Source of the DNA: Nitzschia sp. DOCU1
Taxonomy: Eukaryota > Bacillariophyta > Bacillariophyceae > Bacillariales > Bacillariaceae
Assembly (NCBI GenBank): GCA_951394045.1
Contig: OX596000.1
Coordinates: 1,302,001-1,366,000, forward strand
Length of the DNA stretch: 64,000 bases
Direction of reading: 5' to 3'
Part shown: piece by piece, positions 55,893 through 64,000 of the stretch
Position numbering within the stretch: position 1 is the first letter of the stretch
Layout of the letters: each line of letters begins with the position of its first letter
Made by a program: the position numbers and the translations under genes
Notes under the pieces: model-generated
What the model saw: the letters and a program-made list of their open reading frames with translations, nothing else
What the model was told of the DNA's origin: nothing
The model's database searches: none

Positions 55893-57398
55893 CCAACCCC
55901 AAGCAGTGAAGGAACACATTCGTTGCGGGTCACCAATCGAAGGAAAGGTTTACCGACATGTTTGGAAGCACGTCCCCGACCTTTCGACATCTCAATCAAA
56001 CACGATTGTTGAGGTTTTTGTCTTGGACGTCGCGCCTTTCAATATCTCTAGGAAACCGAAAACACCTCGTGCTGCTCTTGGTACCGGACCACACTTTTCG
56101 AATGGGACGCACCAATGCTGCCCGTGGTGGTCTCAGTTGGCTTCAATGCGGAGCATGAATTGTATTTCAGAATATGTTATCTATATTATATTCCTTGTCA
56201 TAGTTAAGTGCTGTTATGGTTGCAGCTAGCTCCTTGGCCAGCTACCTTTACTCTTTTGCAGAGATTCGTAATGGTCCGTCAATCCTCCACACATTCGTCC
56301 AAGTCGGAAATGGCTTTCCCGCCATCTCGAGAGGCTCGTGTGCCACTAAAACAACCAGGCCACGTCAGCATGATTCGGAAAAAAAGCTGCTTTCATTCGT
56401 CCGAGTCGGTCGGGGATGATTTTATTTAGGACACGCACTAACCGCACATCATAGAGCGAAATATGTGTCATGATTGAAGTGAAGCAGGATGTGCCGATAT
56501 GGCATCTACTTTGTTGGACATTGGGACGCATTCCAAGATCACCTACGACCCATGAAGCAGGACATTTCGAGAAAAATTTCATTTGGATGGGAACGTGGAT
56601 CTCGTTGCATATGTGGATCTAATGAGAGTCAATCTTGCAGACTTGAGAGTTCGCGACGATTCATTCAATCGACGCGTGTCAAGCAATTGAGCGAGCCATG
56701 CACAAATGATCAACCGCCGAGCTCATGAGAACTCTAGCTAGCCATGGATGTGAGGGCAGCCCCCATTGTTGTATCAAGCTTTTGAAATGGCAAGCTCTTG
56801 TATGGGTTGTTGCTGACGATGGAAGAGATTTGGAAAATAAACCTCTGGGTCGAAACCGATGGCGAAACTGGAGCCTTACAAACATCGGGAAGCTTCGAGC
56901 ACAAGAGGTATCTTCTCAAGGCTCAAGCAATTGGTGTACGTGCGGCTGCAGGGAAACAAGAAGAGCGTTTCTTGACCCCGAAGGCACTGTGACAGAGAAA
57001 CTCCTACACCGGAATGCGCTCTGGAAGGGACTTGATGGGAGTGGGGCCGAACGGAACGCGATGGGGGCTTGGATTGACGGCGTCCAATATCAAAGTCGCT
57101 CTACCATGAGGAAATCTGCACGTCGGGCACAAGTGAGTCAAACTGTGCTACCCCGTCGTCGTCCACGAAAGACAAAGGATCGCAACGCGTTAATCTTGCG
57201 TTTGTTTGTTCGCAACGTGCCCCCCCCCCCCGTGGCTTGGCCATCGACGGTTGGGATCCTTTGGCATATGGAAAGATTGCAACTAGCTACAACACAACAA
57301 CGACGGAAGAATTTTGCTCCTGGTATGATGAAAGCGTTAGGACGGGTTGGAAGAACTAAACATGTTACTGATGGAGCCTCGAGACGCCTGCTGGGGCT
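55893..57398. other. Long intergenic stretch, no supported gene
   Basis: The largest frame (56725-57402 on +, 225 codons) is Arg-rich, spans a poly-C run at 57219-57230, and has no recognisable motif. I do not call it a gene. Confidence 0.4.
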
Positions 57399-58187
57399 CT
57401 AAGCAGCTGGGGCCGGCGGAATTGTATTTGAGAATACCAGGAGATGCATGGCGTTGCACAAGTATCCGTCCCAGAGACCAGCAACTTGATGATGGCTTTC
57501 TCCTCCGGGAGGGCATTGACGGAACGAAACAGCCGAGAGCCCAGTCTGAAAAAGATGTAATGCCTTGGCTCGATGTCCGACAAGGGCATTCGCGTGCCCA
57601 GCGTTGTTGACTAGAGCAATAAAAGTTGCCCAGTCCAACTCGATAGAGTCTTCATCCCCACCCCACTCTGATGTGAGTTTCAGTGCGCTCTCATAAACAA
57701 AAACTGCCTGCTCCAGCAGGGCATGTCTCAAAGGATCACTCCCGGAATGAAGTGTGGCATATAGGTGGAGCGCAAGAGCCAGGTTGTACATGACAGCAAA
57801 CAATGGGGCATGACCGTTGAGTATTCCGTCTGAACAAAGCTCAGCCCTGAGATATTTGAATTCAAGAGGACATTGGAAGAGAAAGAAACTTGGCGCGTCG
57901 TCCTCCTCACAATGCAGAGACTTTGTGCCGTTTGATTCCACGGACGTTGCAGACGAAGAAGAAAAACCAAAACCTGACCACGCGAGACTCTTGGTGCGCC
58001 ACGACCCTGCTCTCAAACTGGCGCAATCACTTTCTCGCCTATACACGCCAACTACTTGTTGCATCTGCAGTTCCCGGCTCAAGATCTTGATGGCCTCCCT
58101 GTGTCTTCCTGCACATATCATCGAGGCTGCCTGATTGCATATTAGGATGCAAACCTTTTCAGGGCTACTGTTAGTATTCATCGACAT
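57399..58187 (-). CDS. TPR-like diatom protein of unknown function
   Basis: Single exon, 262 aa from the ATG at 58187; the open frame extends 11 codons further but only from a TTG. Helix pairs resembling tetratricopeptide repeats are visible. One is near the N-terminus (AASMICAGRHREAIKILSRE). Two are in the second half (AVMYNLALALHLYATLH with EQAVFVYESALKLT, and ALVNNAGHANALVGHRAKAL). The middle holds a low-complexity Ser stretch and FFLFQCPLEF, a phrase I associate with a diatom family of such proteins. It ends with a Pro/Ala tail. No signal peptide or membrane helix is seen, so it is probably cytosolic or nuclear. A decayed relative lies upstream at 59.2-60.0 kb. The partner is unknown. Confidence 0.72.
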   Translation of the reverse strand: MSMNTNSSPEKVCILICNQAASMICAGRHREAIKILSRELQMQQVVGVYRRESDCASLRAGSWRTKSLAWSGFGFSSSSATSVESNGTKSLHCEEDDAPSFFLFQCPLEFKYLRAELCSDGILNGHAPLFAVMYNLALALHLYATLHSGSDPLRHALLEQAVFVYESALKLTSEWGGDEDSIELDWATFIALVNNAGHANALVGHRAKALHLFQTGLSAVSFRQCPPGGESHHQVAGLWDGYLCNAMHLLVFSNTIPPAPAA

Positions 58188-59239
58188 CGTAGGAAAAGTA
58201 TGAATCTTGTCAATTTTCAAAAATCGCCAGCCGTTGCAAATTATGACGTGATGGCGAGATAATGATCGGCGACCACATCAGAAAGAAGGAGAACGCTCAT
58301 TCTCAGTTCGACAACACGCTAATACCAGATTTTGAACCTGACCAACACGGTACGGAGAAGCTTGCTTTCTTGTCGGGGAAACAGTTTTTATGAGACAATA
58401 TGCCGCTGCAGGGCTGCAATTCACAACGGAAAGCCAGTCTTGCTAATGACGTGCCCTTCTTGCTTTTCTTTTCTACCATACCATCAAAAGCGCTACTCGA
58501 AATTTGTGTTTCGAAGCAGCACGTTATTGGCCATAAATCTCTCTTGGGTCTTGATAAATCTACCCAGCTAGCGTAAACCAGTTGGGGGGGATTATGCTCT
58601 CCTGGGTAGCTCGAACTTCAATTGTCTCATCATAATCTTGCCCTATTTAAGAAGACCCAATTTACCTAGCAGCGGGGGCACAACCAAAAGGCTTCACTTC
58701 CACAGCACGTCCTGCGGCTAACGCGTAAAAGACCGTTCTGAAGCTTTAACTTATGAGATGCCAATCGTTCGCCTGCACAACGGTGAGAATAGTGCGAAAC
58801 AAACCCTACCTTGCCCATGACAGCAGAGTGATGGAGGACTCTACTTGGTTGCCGACTGCTCGCCTCTTGCACGCCGGGATGAATAACTTGATATTAATAA
58901 ACTATGTATCATTGCAGGTAGGCTGCTTTCTATGCAGCCCGAGCTGATCATGCACTCCGTCTCTACCGTATACCGACGACGACAAACTTCCCGTCTCTGC
59001 AATGTTCGTCTTCGAGTCTACCGGATCCAAGTTACTTGTACTTTGCGCCAAGCGTCCGGGACCTTCTGTTTTGACTCAGAAATGATATTATGACGAGCTG
59101 CAATTGCGCTATATCCGATCACTACGAGATTCAGCACACTACTACCATGCACGAGGAATCGGTTCGAGTAACTGCGAAGAAACACATCCATGATTGGGTA
59201 TTTAACGTCTATTTTTCTGTGAATTTGATTGTTCTAGGG
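58188..59239. other. Intergenic, no gene recognised
   Basis: Short frames only. Confidence 0.45.
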
Positions 59240-60010
59240 TTGGCGCCGAAATCATCATGATCGTGAGGCCAGATCGCATGTATTGACGCCGCCGGAGCTG
59301 CTGGTGGGGTGCATTTGGCACAGAGTAGTGGCATGGCATTGGTAAGGCATCCTGCCATGAGCTCCAGGTCGTCGTGGTGGTTCCCAGTAGTCTGTGAAGA
59401 GGCCTGATGATCCAACAAAGAAAAGGTGATGTTCAGACAAGATGATGACCCCTGGCCAAGGAACTGGCTTGCCTGGCATTATTGGCAACTGCTAGGATCT
59501 CCAGGCCGTTCATGATGGCAAGGGTACACTTTGGCCGTGAGAGGACAAATGCTGGACGAAGAACCAGCAGCAGCAAGAAGGACAATGCGATGAAAGGATA
59601 AGGCGAGGTTGTACAGCAGTACAAAGGGGATTCTTGAATCGTTCTCGATGGATGATCGCAAGGGAAGAAGGAGCGAGCCTCTTCCGCTGCTATTTGGTCG
59701 TTGCAGTAACTTGCATCATTCGTTATCCAGGAAATCGAAACAAGAGGGCTTTCTGCCTCGGCGCTCTTCTTGGGCCCGAACTCGGAACAGTTTCTTCGTC
59801 TTCCAAGTGCACAAGCTTCTTTAATCTCAACGCTTCACTCAGGACTTTGATTGCCTGACCAATTTGCAGATCATGGCTGCGGTTTTGTTGTTCATTCCCC
59901 ATTGCTCGATCATGGTGGAGTTCATCATGTTTGCTGGTTGTATTTTTGTTGGTTTTCGAAATGGGTCGAATCAAAAGTATGACCGGATCAAAATCATCGT
60001 CCAAGAAGTC
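59240..60010 (-). pseudogene. Decayed TPR-like relative of the gene at 57399-58187
   Basis: Three - strand frames carry ordered pieces. 60004-59723 reads IGQAIKVLSEALRLKKL, like the first helix pair. 59661-59479 reads FVLLYNLALSFHRIVLLAAA, like the YNLALALH repeat. 59624-59433 and 59418-59240 read NGLEILAVANNARQASS and, near the end, the CTNAM / PPAAPAAS tail that matches the CNAMHLLVF and PPAPAA end of the intact gene. Frameshifts separate them, and the middle FQCPLEF segment is not seen. Confidence 0.65.
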
Positions 60011-61885
60011 GGGAGGACGAAGAAGAAGCTTCTAGACTTGCCTTCATCCCGGTTCAAGGATGACTAATGTGTGCCCTGCATCTGAAGGAGGAGAAAGTTC
60101 AAACCTTGTTCCTGCCTGAGCAGGATGGAGCGGCCACGTTGTGATCCTTATTTGGCGGGGGGGGGACTAGAGTGCCTTCTATCGCTTCCGATAGAATTGG
60201 ATAGTAGTTGTAGTTGACTCCACAACTACATGGAGATAAAGGAGTTCGGGGGGCTCTGCTACTTCTCATTGGGTGCTGGGGTAGTACCATATAAAATGTG
60301 CTCGTCATTTAATTAGGAATAGGATAGTCAAAAACCATAACAACACTCCGCTCTTGCTAAGATAAATGGAGCCTTTCATTTGATGTCATGCGTGCTACTT
60401 GGCAATGGCGTTGCTAGAGTACCAAATCGGGAGCGAAAACCCGCTTCATGGGGAACAGAGAGCCCATAAGTATGCATTGCCACAGCACCATGCCCAAACC
60501 AATTATTTCCCTTGCACGACGTCAGTATAAAACTTGGTTTTCACGTTGAGAACGTAAATTGAGTACTGATCCTATCCGATCCACTGGTTAGTACTTCTTG
60601 TTGAGGTGACGACTATTGCTCTCTTTCAGATAAATGAAATTATGATCAGCCGTCAGTGTGAGTCGTCTCTCCAAACTGACAATCCGTGCATTCTTTGGTA
60701 TCTAATTATTTTGGCTGAAGTCGGCGTTTTTGTATCGCCACTCGGTCGGCGCGAAAAAGAGCATACTATGCCCGGGAAATACTCCCCAGCAAATTGTGAT
60801 CCAACCTTGCCGCCTCCGTTGACTCATGAATACAAAGCAGGACCGGACAGAGAGATGCGTGTAGTGAAGTAGTATTTTGGTAAAACGTGGTGGCGGGACC
60901 GGCAGGGGTGGCACAAAGGTGCCATTCCTTGAGGCCTCGTCATTAGTAGCAAAAGCAAATGGCCGTCCCCTCCCCTCAGCGGCGCAACATCAAATGAGTC
61001 GTTCAAGTTCAGATCCATGCTGACACAACCGATGAGATAAATGTAGCTGGCTGTCCAATCATTTTTCCGTAGTGATAGCTCAACATCCTTCATCAGAGCT
61101 GATCCATACGACAGGGAGAGTTTCGCGTCGTCTCTCCTCTCATCAACCGAAAATTCTGGCTGGTGCTAGCAACAGGAATGATGATCATCGCCCAGCACCA
61201 CCAAAATTATTTTCGAGCATTTCCCATACGAATATCATCCGTAGTAGCGATAGCGAGACGAAAATCATGGATGGGTTGCCATGGGCGATGTTGTATTATA
61301 GCACTCAATATCCATTCAAACACAGGAAAAAGTGAAATTGTGGTGGGAAGCGAGTCCTAAAGACCCGGAACGCCCAACAGGATTTCATTCAACTTCAAGC
61401 CTCCGTCTCCCCATGGACATTATAGAACTCCAGTACCGCTCTAATATAGCCCAAAGCATGGTTCTGAGAACCAATGACCATCTGCCAGAACTGACAATGA
61501 CCCTAGGGCTCCGAACTACCGGTATGCTACCACGGACACGAAAATTGCGGGCGAAGAAAGGAAATAGTGCTAGAATAGATGATGGAGCGATCGGAGGCGA
61601 CGACAGCGGTTCTTGCAATGATAATGATTATAAACTAACTACTATAGACAGGTATTGGAAAGTTAGCAGGGCAGCTCTTTATTCTTTATTGTAAATTGCT
61701 ATGCATGCGTTCCCACAAGTTAGTTCTCGCAAAAATAATCGACTGAATTCTCAACAGCGTCCATCGCGAAAGCCAAGGCGTCGCCTTGAGATTCGTTGGA
61801 CGTTTGGATTCGTACTGTAGTCCGCTCTATAAATGTATTCGTTGTTGTTTTCATCGCCTTCTATTTTCTATCCTCTCTCTCTCAC
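60011..61885. other. Intergenic, no supported gene
   Basis: At 61273-61320 TTGCCATGGGCGATGTTGTATTATAGCACTCAA reads LPWAMLYYSTQ, faintly like the cap domain of the LRR family (ALAVLYYSTQG). It may be a very old relic. Otherwise nothing is recognised. Confidence 0.35.
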
Positions 61886-62402
61886 TTAAGCGGAATTGGC
61901 AGCCACAGTCATCTTTTGTCCATTGCCTGGCAAGGCCTTGCGCAAGACACGTCCAAATCGTTCGGAAATTTCATTCATCTTGTCCCATTTTTGAGACGTA
62001 TTGCTTTGGTAGCGTTCTTGACGAGCTTGTTCCGCAGCAATCGTGCCATCGGCAATTTGATCAATCGTATAGCCACGTTCGAGGAGTCTGGCGTCAAAAA
62101 AAGAACAAATATTGTGAGCGAGGAATTCTCAGAGACTGTGCATCACGCCCCACTTTTCGTTATACTCACATTTGAGCTCGGGTGGGGACTGGCATGACAA
62201 GCTTTTTGCGATGTTTCCGCTTGGAGGCTCGGCAATGCTCAAAGGTATCCACGTCGCATTTGGAGGTTTGTACCAATTCGGTTCCCAAAGCAATGGGACA
62301 TCCCGAGGTTACCGCAGGATTGTCTCCCAAAATGTAATGAAATTCCAAGATTTCAATGTCCTGGAATCCAACTTGTTTGTCCAACGAAGATTGAGACGGC
62401 AT
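61886..62402 (-). CDS. Small two-exon protein of an unnamed diatom family
   Basis: Exons 62402-62170 and 62087-61886. The donor is AAAT|GTGAGT, the acceptor GCCAG, in phase 2, giving 144 aa. The first exon reads MPSQSSLDKQVGFQDIE, then a Cys-containing segment (TSKCDVDTFEHCRASKRKHR) and VMPVPTRAQ. The splice joins it to ILLERGYTIDQIADG, followed by an Arg/Gln-rich helix (QARQERYQSNTSQKWDKM) and a short basic end. The pattern of a DxDxFE..R.. segment, a VPxR-hydrophobic-LL.GY(S/T)..(E/Q)I segment and a terminal KW helix is one I recall from many small diatom proteins of unknown role. No signal peptide or membrane helix is seen; probably nuclear or cytosolic. The second exon is not the longest frame at its position, but the join is in phase and the composition is clearly coding. 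Confidence 0.75.
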
Positions 62403-63277
62403 GATGATGATGGAGTACGATAAGGAAAAGATTAAGATGAATGTGATCCTTCTTTCTTTCTTTGGAGGAAGAAGGAAGAAGGTTGTTGATACAACTGCCG
62501 ATTTTATGACTTTATGAACACAGTGGCAACAACATCACTCTATTACCCGGTAGAATATTGCAGAACCGTCGAGTGTGGTGCAACGCGAGAAACTCGTTTG
62601 GACGGCCTTTCTTCCTCGATTGCGTACACAAATTCGCAACAATTTTACGTATCTTTGACAATTTCAATTCGGAGGAACCAGTTTTCACGTTCGGCACTTG
62701 CAGTAGTAAGTTAAGCCCCGAGAAGCCGCTTATATAAAGGCCAGGTATTTATGACTCCTTGGGAGTGTGTTGATCATCGCCTTTGCCTAAATCGATGTCT
62801 TGCATAACTTGTGCCTTCAGAAATTCTTAATTATGTGAATGCCAGACGGTCCTCACAGATAAAAGTTCATTGGGCATGTTACAGAAATTCCGGCGACGAT
62901 CGGTACTTAAATTCTAGGTTCGAGGGATAGGGCCCTTCTAAAGATCATTCCTTTGGTCCTGACACGTCATCACACCAGGTGCTAATAAGAAGCGGGATGA
63001 GAGAAATGCGTGCGTCACAATGTCGCAGTGACACGAATCGCTTCGACCAACATTGTGCGACCACTTCCTCAACGGTCCATCACGACGCAGATCTTTTCGA
63101 GGCGTTGGAAGAGGTGCTTTCGGAACCATGAGAATGTGGTTTTGTTCTGTTTTCATCATGGTGCCACCTTGACTCTTGCTTGGCATCTTTCAAACCATAC
63201 GCTTGTATTAGAATCGGATCTCATGTAGCCACGCTACATGTCGATGCTCAAAGACAAGAGCTAGCTACTACGATATC
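62403..63277. other. Intergenic between divergent genes
   Basis: Upstream DNA of both the - strand small gene and the + strand gene at 63278. No motif is recognised. Confidence 0.5.
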
Positions 63278-64000
63278 ATGTTTTCTACCTCGGCGGCGTC
63301 TGCTGGACTTGTTGTTGCTGGTCGTCGAGTAATCTTACACAGAAAATGGCAACATCCCCGACTTTTGCGCATCTCCAGATTTCCCCAGAACGAGCTGCTG
63401 CGATGTCTGGGCACCACCACGGACTCTTTCAGCAACGACGAGAAATCGGCGGCAGCATCTCCCAGTAATCCAAAGGTTGCCGCTTCAACTACTGTTGCTC
63501 CCCGCCCGGTTCTCTCGCCTATTATTGACGCCAACCCCTTGGTTGTGTCGACTCTCACCAAAACATCGAACAGCAACAACAACCACCCCAAAATGCCCAA
63601 AGTATTCCCCCGTCTTCCTCCTGTTACGGGACTCGAAGAATTTCCTCCCGACCGTACCCAAGCCTTGCGACGACAACAAGCAACCTATCGCATTCTCAAA
63701 ATTGCGGCTGATCGCTTGGTTGAACCACCCACCTTGCATTTATTGGCATTTTCGGCATGGGCGACCATGTCCATTGCATTGATTGAAGGTGTCGTGATAT
63801 GTCGAGAATGGCCACTTTTGGAAAGTTTGGAAGCAGCCAAATTTACCTGGTGGTATTCGGTAGAACAATTGATTCCTTCCATTGTGTGGGATTCGCAAGA
63901 TGCGGCGACTGTGGCTAGAAGTTTGGATATGGATCCGTCTCAAGTGCTAAGAAATTTGGCATTGGAAGATTCGAATACGGCCACGGCCTTGTTACATATT
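63278..64000 (+). CDS. Probable mitochondrial protein of unknown function, 3' end outside the window
   Basis: Open from the ATG at 63278 to the last base (241 codons, no stop). The N-terminus (MFSTSAASAGLVVAGRRVIL, then HRKWQHPRLLRISRFP) is Ser/Ala/Arg-rich without acidic residues, like a mitochondrial presequence. A Ser/Thr/Pro-rich linker follows, then a basic helix (DRTQALRRQQATYRILK), a hydrophobic segment that could span a membrane (LLAFSAWATMSIALIEGVVI, about residues 153-172), and a helical region that continues past the edge. I do not recognise the family. Upstream, 62403-63277 is free of genes. Confidence 0.7.
   Translation, partial: MFSTSAASAGLVVAGRRVILHRKWQHPRLLRISRFPQNELLRCLGTTTDSFSNDEKSAAASPSNPKVAASTTVAPRPVLSPIIDANPLVVSTLTKTSNSNNNHPKMPKVFPRLPPVTGLEEFPPDRTQALRRQQATYRILKIAADRLVEPPTLHLLAFSAWATMSIALIEGVVICREWPLLESLEAAKFTWWYSVEQLIPSIVWDSQDAATVARSLDMDPSQVLRNLALEDSNTATALLHI

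Noticed and set aside
56725..57402. 225-codon + strand frame
   Set aside because: Arg-rich without motifs, interrupted by a poly-C run, partly antisense to nothing known; no support beyond openness.
61255..61694. Possible ancient LRR relic (LPWAMLYYSTQ, then LPELTMTLGL)
   Set aside because: Match is limited to a few residues in different frames; not enough to call a pseudogene.

Overview
The window reads as nuclear DNA of a photosynthetic stramenopile, most likely a raphid pennate diatom. The reasons are short GT-AG introns (about 60-110 nt) in otherwise compact genes, serine/proline/lysine-rich stalks, an SPGA-type cytoplasmic motif joined to LRR ectodomains that end in CSCCxxCC, and several diatom-type families with no clear counterpart elsewhere. 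A species name (a Seminavis-like genome rich in tandem duplicates would fit) is only a guess. There are no bacterial operons, rRNA or tRNA genes, CRISPR arrays or intact transposons that I can see.

Region 1 (1-18 kb) is an interleaved array of two families. On the + strand are three single-pass membrane proteins with a divergent protein-kinase domain (19-2028, 13174-15111, 15816-17831) and one decayed copy with an internal deletion (6620-7734). On the - strand are three close paralogues of a type II membrane protein starting MEGLW (6013-3433, 9688-8201, 11985-10531). The order K, M, psi-K, M, M, K, K suggests that a convergent kinase/MEGLW pair was duplicated as a unit. Only the first MEGLW gene has a spliced second exon encoding a P/S stalk and Cys/Asp-rich modules.

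Region 2 (18.4-22.9 kb) holds two ordinary genes. One is a three-exon secretory GFA/Mss4-fold protein. The other is a two-exon flavin disulfide-reductase-family protein that resembles soluble transhydrogenase but lacks the redox cysteine pair. Between them is a small imperfect palindrome made from a 30-bp repeat.

Region 3 (23.3-55.9 kb) is the highlight: a tandem cluster of receptor-like type II membrane proteins. They have a long disordered cytoplasmic N-terminus with conserved short motifs, one transmembrane helix, a Cys-containing cap domain, plant-type LRRs and a C-terminal CSCCxxCC cap. Gene models could be built by eye, because exon phases 1 and 0 and a 203-nt second exon recur. The cluster shows domain shuffling. 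A domain that looks like the plant basic secretory protein (zinc peptidase) fold, with a destroyed HExxH motif, lies before the LRRs in two copies, after them in another, and alone in a fourth. One gene carries two complete LRR ectodomains in series. Two neighbours share about 1.47 kb that is identical by eye, introns included, which points to recent gene conversion or unequal crossing-over. At least four LRR relics lie between the genes.

Region 4 (55.9-64 kb) is gene-poor. It holds a TPR-like diatom protein on the - strand (58187-57399), a decayed relative (about 60.0-59.2 kb), a small two-exon - strand gene of an unnamed diatom family (62402-61886), and the 5' part of a probable mitochondrial protein running off the right edge (63278 onward).

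All domain names come from motif recognition by eye. No database or structure search was run.
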